Shown here: positions 8,848-17,945 of the stretch, piece after piece
How the letters are laid out: each line of letters starts with the position of its first letter
Position numbering within the stretch: position 1 is the stretch's first letter
Origin: Alterinioella nitratireducens
GTDB taxonomy: Bacteria; Pseudomonadota; Alphaproteobacteria; Rhodobacterales; Rhodobacteraceae
Reading direction: 5' to 3'
NCBI RefSeq assembly: GCF_013155465.1
Contig: NZ_JABJVX010000005.1
Span: 124,001-188,000 of the forward strand
DNA length: 64,000 nt
Notes under the pieces: generated by a model
Seen by the model: only the letters and a program-made list of their open reading frames with translations
What the model was told of the DNA's origin: nothing
The model's database searches: none
Program-made: the position numbers and the translations under genes

Positions 8848-9879
8848 TTACATGTCGCAGGGCGCGGGGCCGTCGGTGACGCCCTGGCAAAGCGCCTCGA
8901 GCTCGATCCAGCCGGCATCGACCACGACGGCGAGGTTGTCGCGGGTAATCGGGACCGGGGCCAGGAACATCGCGTTCATGGTGGTGCCACTGGGGCTGGT
9001 CCATTCCTGCGCGCCCTCGATGTCTTCCATCGCGGTGCCGCCTGCCAGCGCGACGGCGATCTCGGCGGCGTTGCGGCCAAGGTCACGGGCGTCTTTCCAG
9101 ACCGATACGGTCTGGGTACCCAGAGCGACACGGTTCAGCGCGGCATGGTCGCCGTCCTGGCCCGAGACCGGGATGCCGTCCATGCCCTGCGCGGTCAGCG
9201 CCGCGACAACGCCACCGGCGGTGCCGTCATTGGAAGCGACAACCGCATCGACGCCATTGTCGGTCGCGGTCAGGATCTGCTCCATGTTGCGCTGCGCGTT
9301 GGCGGGCAGCCAGCCATCGGTATAGGATTCGCCCACGATCTCGATCTCGCCGGCGTCAATCGCCTCCTGCAGCACTTCCTGCTGACCACCGCGCAGGAAA
9401 TCCGCGTTCGGGTCGGTGGGCGAGCCCTTGATCATGACGTAGCGACCGGTGGGCGCTGCTTCCAGCACCGCGCGGGCCTGCATCCGGCCCACTTCCACGT
9501 TGTCGAAGGTCAGGTAGAAGGCGCGGGGGTCTTCGATCAGGCGGTCATAGGCGATGACCGGAATGCCCTCATCGGCGGCGGCCTGAACGGCGGGGCCGAT
9601 GGCCTGCGCGTCCTGCGCCAGGATGATCAGCGCATCGACACCCTGGGCGATCAGGCTTTCAATGTCCGACAGTTGCTTGGCGGACGAGGATTGCGCATCG
9701 GCCGAGATATAGGTGGCCCCGGCCTCTTCCAGTGCGGCGACGATGGCGGCCTCGTCGGTGGCCCAACGCTCCTCCTGGAAATTGGACCAGCTGACGCCGA
9801 CCGTGATGCCCTGTGCGAACGCCGTGGTGGCGAACATGACCGCGATCAGAGTCGCGGCGAATCTTTGCAGAAATTTCAT
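8848..9879 (-). CDS. xylF: D-xylose-binding periplasmic protein
   Basis: A 343-residue type-I periplasmic binding protein. Residues 1-22 are a signal peptide ending AFA-Q. The mature sequence has XylF hallmarks: [12 protein letters not shown], a domain with [22 protein letters not shown], and the hinge-side [16 protein letters not shown] and [19 protein letters not shown] precedes the ATG. It is the first gene of xylF-xylH-ATPase and is divergent from the xylR repressor, consistent with xylose-induced uptake. Confidence 0.93.
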   Translation of the reverse strand: MKFLQRFAATLIAVMFATTAFAQGITVGVSWSNFQEERWATDEAAIVAALEEAGATYISADAQSSSAKQLSDIESLIAQGVDALIILAQDAQAIGPAVQAAADEGIPVIAYDRLIEDPRAFYLTFDNVEVGRMQARAVLEAAPTGRYVMIKGSPTDPNADFLRGGQQEVLQEAIDAGEIEIVGESYTDGWLPANAQRNMEQILTATDNGVDAVVASNDGTAGGVVAALTAQGMDGIPVSGQDGDHAALNRVALGTQTVSVWKDARDLGRNAAEIAVALAGGTAMEDIEGAQEWTSPSGTTMNAMFLAPVPITRDNLAVVVDAGWIELEALCQGVTDGPAPCDM

Positions 9880-9954
9880 CTATTCCTCCCTGGTACAGTG
9901 CGGGAATCCCCTCCCCGGGGTTCCTCGACGTGATGTTACGCTAGCAGCAATTTT

Positions 9955-10015
9955 TTTGAAGATCAAATTAAATAACGCCAGCAGGCTTGCCGATTTATTT
10001 TTTTTGGTGAATTAT
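9955..10015. promoter_or_regulatory. AT-rich xylF/xylR control region with inverted repeat
   Basis: The 154-bp space between divergent xylF and xylR is markedly AT-rich compared with its surroundings. It contains TTTGA-AGA-TCAAA at 9955-9967 and TGAATTAT at 10008-10015. The second 8-mer recurs in the region upstream of xylB (17890). This is the natural place for a ROK-type XylR operator; the exact site is inferred. Confidence 0.4.
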
Positions 10016-10033
10016 CTTCCGAGGGAGGGCGCC

Positions 10034-11248
10034 ATGGCCGGAGCCGCACGCGCAACGCACGGGATGGAACAACGCGAGGTCGGGCGCCAGCAGGTCTTTG
10101 ACACGATCCGGGCGGCGGGCCGCATCGCACGCATCGACATCGCGCGGCAAACCAGCGTCAGCCCCGCGACGGTCACCGCGATCACCTCGGAATTGCTGGC
10201 CGCGGGCCTGATCGAGGAGATCGTGCCGGAAGACCGCGAGGGCGCGAAACGGGGCCGTCCGCGCGTGGCGCTGAAGATCAGGGGCGCGGCGCATCTGCTG
10301 GCCGGCCTCAAGATCGCCGATCGCGCGGTCACGGTGATCCTGGTGGATTTCGAGGGGCAGACGGTCGCCGAATACGATCAGCCCCTGCCGCATCCCGTGA
10401 TGTCGCCCGCGGAGATGGTGGGCCTGGTCGAGGCGGCGCTGGACGGGGCCTGCAAACTTGCCGGGCGCAGCCGGACGGAAATATCGGGCGCGGGCGTGGG
10501 CCTTTCGGGCCTGATCGACGCGCGCAACAATTTCGTGCATTGGTCACCCAACCTGGACGCGCGCAACGTCCATCTGGGCCGGATGCTGTCCGAGGCCCTG
10601 CCCTGCCCCTTCTTCATCGACAATGACGCCAACCTTGTCGCCAAGGCCGAGCAGCTGTTCGGCGAGGGGCGCAACACCTCGGATTTCATCGTCATCACCA
10701 TCGAGATGGGCGTCGGCATGGGCATCGTGATCGACAACCGCATCTATCGCGGCGAACGCGGCTGCGGGGCGGAGTTCGGCCACACCAAGGTGCAGCTTGA
10801 CGGCGCGCTCTGCCGCTGCGGCCAGCGTGGCTGCCTGGAGGCCTATGTCGGCGATTACGCCCTGCTGCGCGAGGCCAATATCCGGTCGGGTGCCGCGCCC
10901 GAGGAAGACCTCTCGCGGCTCTATGCCCGCGCGCGGCGCGGCGATGCGATGGCGCAGAGCATCCTGGACCGGGCGGGCCGCATGTTCGCCATGGGGCTGG
11001 CCAATGTAATCAACATCTTCGACCCCAAGCTGGTGATCCTGTCGGGCGAACAGATGGCCTATGACTTCCTCTATTCCGAGGCGGTGCTGGCCCGCGTGCG
11101 CGCCTCGGTGGTGCAGGTCGATGCCCCCCTGCCCGAGATCCGCATCCATGAATGGGGCGATCTGATGTGGGCCAAGGGGGCGGCGGCCTACGCGATGGAG
11201 GGGGTCTCGGCGCTGACCATAAAGGGGCTTGCCACGAATGAAGCTTAG
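10034..11248 (+). CDS. xylR: ROK-family repressor, XylR type
   Basis: A 404-residue ROK protein: an N-terminal winged helix (about residues 15-70, with IARQTSVSPATVTAITSELL) and a sugar-kinase-like domain. The ROK zinc motif is intact: H250 plus C260, C262 and C267 (CRCGQRGCLEAY). GAGGGAGGGC precedes the ATG at 10034. It is divergent from xylFH and close to xylAB, so it should repress the locus and release DNA when xylose binds. Its last codons overlap the start of the next gene. Confidence 0.9.
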   Translation: MAGAARATHGMEQREVGRQQVFDTIRAAGRIARIDIARQTSVSPATVTAITSELLAAGLIEEIVPEDREGAKRGRPRVALKIRGAAHLLAGLKIADRAVTVILVDFEGQTVAEYDQPLPHPVMSPAEMVGLVEAALDGACKLAGRSRTEISGAGVGLSGLIDARNNFVHWSPNLDARNVHLGRMLSEALPCPFFIDNDANLVAKAEQLFGEGRNTSDFIVITIEMGVGMGIVIDNRIYRGERGCGAEFGHTKVQLDGALCRCGQRGCLEAYVGDYALLREANIRSGAAPEEDLSRLYARARRGDAMAQSILDRAGRMFAMGLANVINIFDPKLVILSGEQMAYDFLYSEAVLARVRASVVQVDAPLPEIRIHEWGDLMWAKGAAAYAMEGVSALTIKGLATNEA

Positions 11249-12731
11249 CATGGTCCTGATCCTTCTGCCCGGGGCGGCCCTGGCCGATCCGGTCTTCGAG
11301 CCGCGCACGCTGCCGGAACACATCTATGGCGGCGGGTGGGAGCATTTTGTCGGCGGCGGTGTCGCTGCCTTCGATTGTTCCGGCGACGGGCTGCCCGATC
11401 TGTACGCGGCGGGCGGCGAGAACCCGGCGCAACTGATGCTGAACCAGGGCGGGATGCAATTCACCGCTGAGACGCCCGAGGCGCTGGCCCTGACCGGCGT
11501 GATCGGGGCCTATCCGCTGGATATCGACAGTGATGGCGTGCTGGACCTGGCGGTGCTGCGCGTGGGCGAGAACCGCCTGATGCGCGGGCTTGGCGGCTGT
11601 GACTTCGCGCCGTTCGATCTGGGTTTCACCAGCGACGCGCGCTGGACCACCGCCTTTTCCGCGACATGGGAGGCGGGCGAGACCCTTCCGACGCTGGCCT
11701 TCGGCAATTACGTGGATCGCAGCGACCCGGAAGGGCCGTTCGAGGCCTGCGATGCGAATTATCTCTACCGGCCCGAAGGGGACCGCTACGGGCCGCCCAT
11801 TCGGCTGGAGCCGGGGTTCTGCGCCCTCTCGATGCTGTTCACCGATTGGGGGCGGCAGGGCCGCGCCGATCTGCGGGTGTCGAATGACCGGCATTACTAC
11901 GTGCGCGGCGGGCAGGAGCAGATGTGGGCGATGACGGCCCACCCGCGCCTCTACGGGGCCGAGGATGGCTGGAACACCCACCAGCTTTGGGGGATGGGAA
12001 TAGCGAGCCGCGACCTGGATGGCGACGGGCTGGCTGAGGTCTACCTGACCTCGATGGGGGACCAGCGCTTGCAGCTGCGGGCAGGCGAGGGGCCGGCTTA
12101 CGTCGATGCGCCCTATGCGCGGGGCGCGACGGCGCATCGGCCCTATACGGGCGGCGACGGGCGGCCTTCGACCGGTTGGCACGCGCAGTTCGGCGATGTG
12201 GATAATGACGGCTGGGACGATCTGTTCGTCGCCAAGGGCAATGTCGAGCAGATGCCGGGCAGCGCCATGGATGACCCCAACAACCTGCTGATGGGCAGCG
12301 CGGATGGCGTGTTCCGCGAGGTCGGCTTGCAGGCCGGGGTGGCCAGCATGGCGCGCAGCCGGGGGGCGGCGCTGGCCGATCTGGATGGCGACGGACGGCT
12401 GGACCTCGTCGTCGTCAACCGGCGCGCGGAGATGGAGCTTTATCGCAATGTCAGCAACGATACAGGCGCATGGTTGCAGATCGACCTGGCGCAGGGCACG
12501 GCCAATCGACTGGCCGTGGGCGCCTTTGTCGAGTTTCGGGCCGGGGATCGGGTCTGGACGCAGGAGGTGACAGTGGGCGGCGGCCATGCCGGCGGTGTCG
12601 CGGGGCCGCTGCATTTCGGGCTTGGCGCTGCGGAAGCCGTCGAGGTCCGGGTGATCTGGCCGGATGGCGTGGCGGGCGCGTGGCAGAGCGTTGAAACGGA
12701 TCAGAGGATGACAATCACGCGCGGCGGCTGA
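11238..12731 (+). CDS. Secreted VCBS/FG-GAP protein with UnbV/ASPIC tail (CRTAC1 type)
   Basis: A 497-residue exported protein beginning MKLSMVLILLPGAALA, a signal peptide. At least five calcium-loop motifs of the DxDxDG kind are visible (DCSGDG, DIDSDG, DLDGDG, DVDNDG, DLDGDG), the pattern of a beta-propeller. The C-terminal segment (GAFVEFRAGDRV, HFGLG, VEVRVIWPDG) is the ASPIC/UnbV domain. ATG at 11238 overlaps the xylR stop by 11 bp. No enzymatic role is known for the family. It converges on a di-heme peroxidase gene with three palindromes between. Confidence 0.85.
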   Translation: MKLSMVLILLPGAALADPVFEPRTLPEHIYGGGWEHFVGGGVAAFDCSGDGLPDLYAAGGENPAQLMLNQGGMQFTAETPEALALTGVIGAYPLDIDSDGVLDLAVLRVGENRLMRGLGGCDFAPFDLGFTSDARWTTAFSATWEAGETLPTLAFGNYVDRSDPEGPFEACDANYLYRPEGDRYGPPIRLEPGFCALSMLFTDWGRQGRADLRVSNDRHYYVRGGQEQMWAMTAHPRLYGAEDGWNTHQLWGMGIASRDLDGDGLAEVYLTSMGDQRLQLRAGEGPAYVDAPYARGATAHRPYTGGDGRPSTGWHAQFGDVDNDGWDDLFVAKGNVEQMPGSAMDDPNNLLMGSADGVFREVGLQAGVASMARSRGAALADLDGDGRLDLVVVNRRAEMELYRNVSNDTGAWLQIDLAQGTANRLAVGAFVEFRAGDRVWTQEVTVGGGHAGGVAGPLHFGLGAAEAVEVRVIWPDGVAGAWQSVETDQRMTITRGG

Positions 12732-12740
12732 GGGCGGGGG

Positions 12741-12806
12741 ACGGCCAGTCGACTGGCCGTGTCCACGCGATTTCGAAATCGCGTGCACGTCGCTTCGAAG
12801 CGACGT
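12741..12806. repeat. Three abutting perfect palindromes between convergent genes
   Basis: Palindrome 1 (12741-12760) has half ACGGCCAGTC, palindrome 2 (12764-12785) has half CACGCGATTTC, palindrome 3 (12787-12806) has half ACGTCGCTTC; each is followed directly by its exact reverse complement. All centre on TCGA and can fold into hairpins with tetraloops. The last touches the stop codon of the di-heme peroxidase gene. They may form a bidirectional terminator, though no T-run is present. Confidence 0.8.
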
Positions 12807-14090
12807 TCATCGCGCAACCGGCAGACCGCTCGGCACCGCATCCGGCACGCCAAGGCGGTCCTCGCGCGGGTCGGTCAGGGCGTCGAGGAAGGCGATGAGG
12901 TCGGCAATCTCGGGATCGCTCAGCACCATCGGAGCCAATTCGTTCGCCGCCGCAATGGCCGCCATCTCGGCCTCATCCTCCAGCACCCGCCAGTCGGCGA
13001 CATCCAGCGCTGGCAGCACCGCCTGGCTCTGGTCATACCCCATCAGCGCCGCGACCGGGTCGAGGTGGTGGCGGATCACGCCCTCCAGCGTCGCATACGC
13101 CCCGGCATGGCCATAGGGTGCGGTTTGCGTCACGTTGCGCAGGCTCGGCGTGCGGAAGGCATAGGCGTCGGCGGGATCGCCCGTCACCCGCATCCGGCCC
13201 TCGTCGCGGGCATGGCTTTCGAACCGTGCCGCCTTGCCGGGGCCGATCTGCACCATGGCGATGGCGTGGAAATCCTGATCGGTCTGGAACCGGCCCGCAT
13301 GGCAGGTGCTGCACCCCGCGTCCCCGTAGAAGAGCGCCCGTCCCCGTTCGGCGGCGGCGGGCAGCGGCTCGCCTTCCAGGTAGCGGTCGAAGGGGCTGTC
13401 ATCGGCGCGCCATTCATCGGCGATGAACTCGGCGATGACATTGCCGATATCGGTGAAGCGGATCTCTGCCCCCTGCCCCAGAACCGCATCGAACCGCGCG
13501 CGGTATTCCGGGATTGCCGCGACGCGGGCCGCGATCCGCTCCCAGGCGCCGCCGGGTTGCGAAAGGAACCCCATGCGGACGGCTTGAGCGATCTCGTTCT
13601 CCGAATAATGCCCGGCCATCTCGTCGCCCGAGAGCACCGGGAACATCGCCTGCGCGGCAAGGACCGAGGTGAAGCCCGACACCATATCCTCGCCCAGGGG
13701 TGTGCGGATGCCGCCGGGGCGGGTGGGATCCGCCTCCAGCCTACCGTCATGGAACATGACGCTGAATTCCGCCGCACCAAGGTTGAAAAGCGCGGGCGCG
13801 TTGCGCGGGATGCGCTGTTCGGGAAGGTTGGCGGGGTCTGCCCGACGCTCCGGCCCGAGGCCGATGCCGCCATCGCCAAGCCCGAGCGAGAGGCCATCGG
13901 ACGTGCCCTGCGCGGGGTTGTGACAGGTGGCGCAGGAGACCTCCCTGTTGCCGGAGAGGATCGGGTCGTAGAAGAGAAGCTGGCCCAGTTCGACGCGGGC
14001 CGGGTCGGTCGTCATCCAGTCGACCGGCGGAAACTGCTGCGCGAACGCGAGCGCGGGCAGTGGCAGAAGGGCGAGGATCAGCCAGCGCAT
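12807..14090 (-). CDS. Di-heme cytochrome c peroxidase/MauG-like protein
   Basis: A 427-residue periplasmic protein: signal peptide MRWLILALLPLPALAFA, first heme site CATCH (C53, C56, H57) and second heme site CSTCH (C260, C263, H264). The arrangement is that of the bacterial di-heme cytochrome c peroxidase, MauG and MbnH superfamily, but it is longer than classical peroxidases of about 330 residues. ATG at 14090 lies 13 bp inside the end of the epimerase gene, which makes it part of xylB-xylA-galM. It could reduce peroxide or oxidise a partner protein; the convergent VCBS protein is a candidate partner by position only. Confidence 0.85.
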   Translation of the reverse strand: MRWLILALLPLPALAFAQQFPPVDWMTTDPARVELGQLLFYDPILSGNREVSCATCHNPAQGTSDGLSLGLGDGGIGLGPERRADPANLPEQRIPRNAPALFNLGAAEFSVMFHDGRLEADPTRPGGIRTPLGEDMVSGFTSVLAAQAMFPVLSGDEMAGHYSENEIAQAVRMGFLSQPGGAWERIAARVAAIPEYRARFDAVLGQGAEIRFTDIGNVIAEFIADEWRADDSPFDRYLEGEPLPAAAERGRALFYGDAGCSTCHAGRFQTDQDFHAIAMVQIGPGKAARFESHARDEGRMRVTGDPADAYAFRTPSLRNVTQTAPYGHAGAYATLEGVIRHHLDPVAALMGYDQSQAVLPALDVADWRVLEDEAEMAAIAAANELAPMVLSDPEIADLIAFLDALTDPREDRLGVPDAVPSGLPVAR

Positions 14091-15094
14091 GACGCCTCCG
14101 CGATGTCCACCCGCAGGCATTGGCGATAGGGGCGGTCGGGGTCGATCAGGATCGAGGGGAAACCGGGCTGATTCAGCGCATCGGGTGGGGCCTGCGGTTC
14201 GATACAAAGCCCGTGGAAGGGCCAAAGGCTCTTGTCGGTCCAGCCGCCCGCGCGCGCGGTCAGGTGCTTGGCGGTGTAGAGCTGCGCGCCGGGCTGGTCG
14301 GACCACATCTTCAGGCGCAATCCGTTCGGCGCGCCGAGTTGCGCCACGGGGGCATCCGGGTCGCGCGCCTCGGGGAAGATCACATTCACATCCATCCCCT
14401 CTCGGGCCGGGTCCATTGCGCCAAGCGCGGTGGTGTCGCGGAAATCGTAGCGGCTGCCGTCGACCGGCAGGATTTCCCCGGTCGGCAGGCCGCGCCCGTC
14501 GACGGGCGTGCGGCGATCGGCGATGCAGGTCAGGTGATGCGACCAGACCTCGCCGCCGCCCATCAGGTTGTAATAATTGTGCTGCGCCAGGTTGACGGGG
14601 GTCAGACGATCCGCCGTGGCCGCCATGTCATAACGCACGCAAGTGCCGCGCAGGGTGACGGTGACGGCGAAATCGACCAGGCCGGGATAGCCTTCCTCAC
14701 CATCGGGGGATCGGTAGGTGAAGCGGATCGCGTTCGCGGCGCTGTCGCCCTCGACCTGCCAGTGCCGCCTGCTGAGGCCGCGCAGCCCGCCATGCACATG
14801 GGTCTGGCCTTCGTTCTGCGACAGTTGGTGGCTGGTATCGTCGATCTGCAACCGCCCGCCCGAAGTGCGGTTGGCGACCCGTCCGACGATAGCCCCGAGG
14901 TAGCAATCATCGGTCAGGTAGGCGCGCGGCGAGGCATAGCCCAGGATCACGGGCACCGAGGCACCGCCGCAAGGCACCCACCAGCCGCGCGTCACCACCC
15001 CGAGATTGAGCAGCGACAGGCGCACATCGCCATCCTGCAACTCCGCCTCGATCAGCGGGGCATCGTCCGGGCCGCCAATGCGCCTGATCTGCAT
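14078..15094 (-). CDS. galM: Aldose 1-epimerase
   Basis: A 338-residue mutarotase that interconverts alpha and beta anomers of free sugars in the cytoplasm. Visible features are GRVANRTSGGRL, the histidine segment THVHGGLRG, NLAQHNYYNL, the aspartate in PVDGSRYDFR and the C-terminal catalytic glutamate region FHGLCIEPQ. It lies 18 bp after xylA and would prepare xylose for the isomerase. Its end overlaps the di-heme peroxidase start. Confidence 0.9.
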   Translation of the reverse strand: MQIRRIGGPDDAPLIEAELQDGDVRLSLLNLGVVTRGWWVPCGGASVPVILGYASPRAYLTDDCYLGAIVGRVANRTSGGRLQIDDTSHQLSQNEGQTHVHGGLRGLSRRHWQVEGDSAANAIRFTYRSPDGEEGYPGLVDFAVTVTLRGTCVRYDMAATADRLTPVNLAQHNYYNLMGGGEVWSHHLTCIADRRTPVDGRGLPTGEILPVDGSRYDFRDTTALGAMDPAREGMDVNVIFPEARDPDAPVAQLGAPNGLRLKMWSDQPGAQLYTAKHLTARAGGWTDKSLWPFHGLCIEPQAPPDALNQPGFPSILIDPDRPYRQCLRVDIAEASCAG

Positions 15095-15112
15095 AAGCGG
15101 CCCCCCTTGCCG

Positions 15113-16423
15113 TCACGTGAAGCGGTTCACGACATTTTCCAGGTATTCCTGCCGACCCGAGCGGGGTTCGGGGTTGATCCCCTCGGCCTCCACCCGCGCG
15201 GCGATATGGTCAAGGTCGCGCTTGCCGTCCAGCATGGCACGCGCCTCGTCGCCTTGCCAACCTGCATAACGGTCCGACACGAAATCGGCGAGCGTGCCAT
15301 CCTCGATCATCGCCTGCGCCGCCTTCAGCCCCCGCGCGCAGACATCCATGCCGCCGATATGGGCCATCAGCAAATCCTCCGGATCCAGCGATTGCCGCCG
15401 CAGCTTGGCGTCGAAATTGGTGCCGCCGGTCGAGAAGCCGCCGCCTTGCAGGATGTGGTAATAGGCCAGCGCCACCTCGGGCACGTTGTTGGGAAACTGG
15501 TCGGTGTCCCAGCCCGATTGGTAGTCGTTGCGGTTCATGTCGATGGAGCCGAAGATGCCGAGCGCCTGCGCCAGCGCAATCTCATGCTCGAAGCTGTGGC
15601 CCGCCAGGATCGCGTGGCCCTGTTCGAGGTTCATCTTGACCTCGCCCTCCAGCCCATGGCGCTTGAGGAAGCCGTAGACGGTGGCGACATCGTAATCATA
15701 CTGGTGCTTGGTGGGTTCCTGCGGCTTCGGCTCGACCAGGATCGCGCCCTTGAAGCCGATCTTGTGCTTGTAATCCACGACCATGTTCAGCATCCGGCCA
15801 AGCTGCGCATCCTCCTGTTTCAGGTCGGTGTTGAGCAGCGTCTCATAGCCTTCGCGCCCACCCCACAGGACGTAGTTTTCACCCCCCAGACGTTGCGTGG
15901 CATCCATGCAGGTCTTGATCGTGGCCGCCGAGAAGGCGAACACATCGGGGTCGGGATTGGTCGCCGCGCCCGACATGAAACGGCGGTGCGAGAAGAGGTT
16001 GGCGGTGCCCCAGAGGAGCCGCACCCCGGTCGCCTCCATCTTGGCCGCGAAGTAATCGGTGATTTCCTCAAGGTTGCGCGTGTTCTCGGCAAAGCCTGCG
16101 CCTTCGGGCCGCACATCGGCGTCGTGGAAGCAGAAATAGGGCGATTTCAGCAAGGTGAACATCTCGAAGGCGACGTCTGCCTTCAGCTTCGCGGCCTCCA
16201 TGCCGTCCTTGAACCAGGGGCGCTGAAACGTCTGGCCGCCAAAGGGGTCATTCCCCGGCCAGGTGAAGTTGTGCCAGTAGCAGGTGGCGAAACGCAGGTG
16301 ATCCTCCATGCGCTTGCCGGCCAGCATCTCGTCGGGGTTGTAATGGCGGAAGGCCAGTGGATTGCGGCTGTCCGCGCCTTCAAAGGGGATGTCGGTGATG
16401 TCGCCGAAGAAACCTGTGGTCAT
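15113..16423 (-). CDS. xylA: Xylose isomerase
   Basis: A 436-residue metal-dependent isomerase converting D-xylose to D-xylulose, the usual length for class II enzymes. Motifs include [14 protein letters not shown] near residue 50, the catalytic histidine in [42 protein letters not shown] and the metal-site HSFEHE region. ATG at 16423 overlaps the xylB stop by 4 bp. With xylB, galM and xylFH it completes the isomerase route of xylose use. Confidence 0.96.
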   Translation of the reverse strand: MTTGFFGDITDIPFEGADSRNPLAFRHYNPDEMLAGKRMEDHLRFATCYWHNFTWPGNDPFGGQTFQRPWFKDGMEAAKLKADVAFEMFTLLKSPYFCFHDADVRPEGAGFAENTRNLEEITDYFAAKMEATGVRLLWGTANLFSHRRFMSGAATNPDPDVFAFSAATIKTCMDATQRLGGENYVLWGGREGYETLLNTDLKQEDAQLGRMLNMVVDYKHKIGFKGAILVEPKPQEPTKHQYDYDVATVYGFLKRHGLEGEVKMNLEQGHAILAGHSFEHEIALAQALGIFGSIDMNRNDYQSGWDTDQFPNNVPEVALAYYHILQGGGFSTGGTNFDAKLRRQSLDPEDLLMAHIGGMDVCARGLKAAQAMIEDGTLADFVSDRYAGWQGDEARAMLDGKRDLDHIAARVEAEGINPEPRSGRQEYLENVVNRFT

Positions 16424-17871
16424 GTCAGAACTGCCTTCAAACTGGGATAGAGCGCGCGGTATTTTGCGTAAGCCTCGGCATAGGCCGGGGTCAGGTCGGC
16501 GCGCGGGTCGATGGTGGTGGCCACTTGCGGGGCCCCCATGATGTCGGTGACGGAATGGCCGGTTGCCGCCATTGCCAGCCGCGCCGCGCCGAGGGCTGCG
16601 CCGAACTCGCCCTGTGCGGGCAGTTTCAGCGGCAGGTCGAGGATGGTGGCCAGGCTTTCCAGCCAGAAGCGCGAGCCGGTGCCGCCGCCGATCGCAAGCA
16701 CGGCGCCGAGGTCGGTGCCGGTCGATTTCAGCGCCTCAAGATTGTCGCGCAGGGCAAAGCCGACGCCTTCCATCACCGCCTGGGTCAGGGTCCGGCGATC
16801 ATGGCCGATGTCGAGGCCGAGGAACGCGCCGCGCATGGCGGCGTCGTTATGCGGCGTACGCTCGCCCGAGAGGTAGGGCAGGAACAGGACCGGGGCGGGG
16901 CCGGTGGGGGTGTCGGGCATGGTACCCGCCAGCGCCTTGGGGGTATCGCCGAGCGTGCCCGCCAGCCAGTTCAGGCAATCGGTCGCGGCCAGGATCACGC
17001 CCATCTGGTACCAGGTGCCGGGGATGGCGTGGCAAAAGCTGTGAACGGCGGTTTCCGGCGCGGGGGCAAAGCTGTCCTTCGCCGCCAGCAGCACGCCCGA
17101 GGTGCCGAGCGAGACAAAGCCGTCGCCTTCCTTCAGGCACCCGACACCGCAGGCCGCCGCCGCGTTGTCGCCGCCGCCGCCCGCGACCTCGACCGGGCCG
17201 GTGACGCCCCAATCGGAGGCAAGCTCTGCCCGCAGCCTGCCGCTGGTTTCGCTGCCCTCGACCAGCCGGGGCATCTGATCGCGGCGCATATGCGAGGCCG
17301 AGAGCAGCCTGTCGGACCAATCCCGCGCGCCCACATCCAGCCACGAGGTTCCGGCGGCATCCGACATGTCCGAGACATGCGCGCCGGTCAGCCACAGGCG
17401 CAGGTAGTCCTTGGGCAGCAGAACCTTGGCGATCTGTGCGAAGATCTCGGGCTCATGGGCCTCGACCCAGAGCAGCTTGGGCGCGGTGAAGCCGGGAAAG
17501 ACGATATTGCCGGACAGCGCGCGGACATCCGGTGCGCCGTCCAGCGCCGCCGCCTCCGCCGCCGCGCGGGTGTCGTTCCACAAGATACAGGGGCGCAACA
17601 CACGATCAGACTTGTCCAGCAGCGTCGCGCCGTGCATCTGACCGGAGAGGCCGATCCCCTTGAGCGCGGCCAGCGCCTCCGGCACCTCGGCGCGCAGGCG
17701 GGCCATCGCGCTTTTGCAGGCGGTGATCCACTCGGTCGGATCCTGCTCGCTCCAGCCCGGATGGGGATGCTGCACGGTGCACGGGGCCTCGACCGAGGCG
17801 ACGGGCGCGCCGCCCTCATCGACCAGGAGGGCGCGCAGGCCGGACGTGCCGAGATCAAGACCCAGATACAT
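16420..17871 (-). CDS. xylB: Xylulokinase
   Basis: A 483-residue FGGY-family kinase phosphorylating D-xylulose with ATP. The N-terminal phosphate motif [31 protein letters not shown], the metal/sugar segment [14 protein letters not shown] and the C-terminal [15 protein letters not shown] are present. It is first in xylB-xylA-galM-peroxidase and follows the TRAP dctM gene after 74 bp. A purine-rich site (GGGGGAGGAACGC) precedes the ATG. Confidence 0.95.
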   Translation of the reverse strand: MYLGLDLGTSGLRALLVDEGGAPVASVEAPCTVQHPHPGWSEQDPTEWITACKSAMARLRAEVPEALAALKGIGLSGQMHGATLLDKSDRVLRPCILWNDTRAAAEAAALDGAPDVRALSGNIVFPGFTAPKLLWVEAHEPEIFAQIAKVLLPKDYLRLWLTGAHVSDMSDAAGTSWLDVGARDWSDRLLSASHMRRDQMPRLVEGSETSGRLRAELASDWGVTGPVEVAGGGGDNAAAACGVGCLKEGDGFVSLGTSGVLLAAKDSFAPAPETAVHSFCHAIPGTWYQMGVILAATDCLNWLAGTLGDTPKALAGTMPDTPTGPAPVLFLPYLSGERTPHNDAAMRGAFLGLDIGHDRRTLTQAVMEGVGFALRDNLEALKSTGTDLGAVLAIGGGTGSRFWLESLATILDLPLKLPAQGEFGAALGAARLAMAATGHSVTDIMGAPQVATTIDPRADLTPAYAEAYAKYRALYPSLKAVLT

Positions 17872-17889
17872 GCGTTCCTCCCCCCGAGA

Positions 17890-17919
17890 TGAATTATTTT
17901 ACTGTCGAAAATATATTCA
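17890..17919. promoter_or_regulatory. Imperfect AT palindrome upstream of xylB
   Basis: TGAATTATTTT and AAAATATATTCA form near-perfect arms around a 7-nt centre, 19 bp upstream of the xylB start. Its TGAATTAT end is shared with the xylF/xylR intergenic region, so it may be an XylR operator or promoter element. Confidence 0.45.
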
Positions 17920-17945
17920 CGACCGAGGGGAGGTGTCAATGGGAT

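Noticed and set aside
12741-12806. Mobile element ends or an attachment site at the three palindromes
   Set aside because: No transposase, integrase or target duplication is near and the flanking genes are intact.
14120-16450. Long plus-strand open frame opposite galM and xylA
   Set aside because: Entirely antisense to well-supported enzymes; translation is low-complexity and unlike any family.
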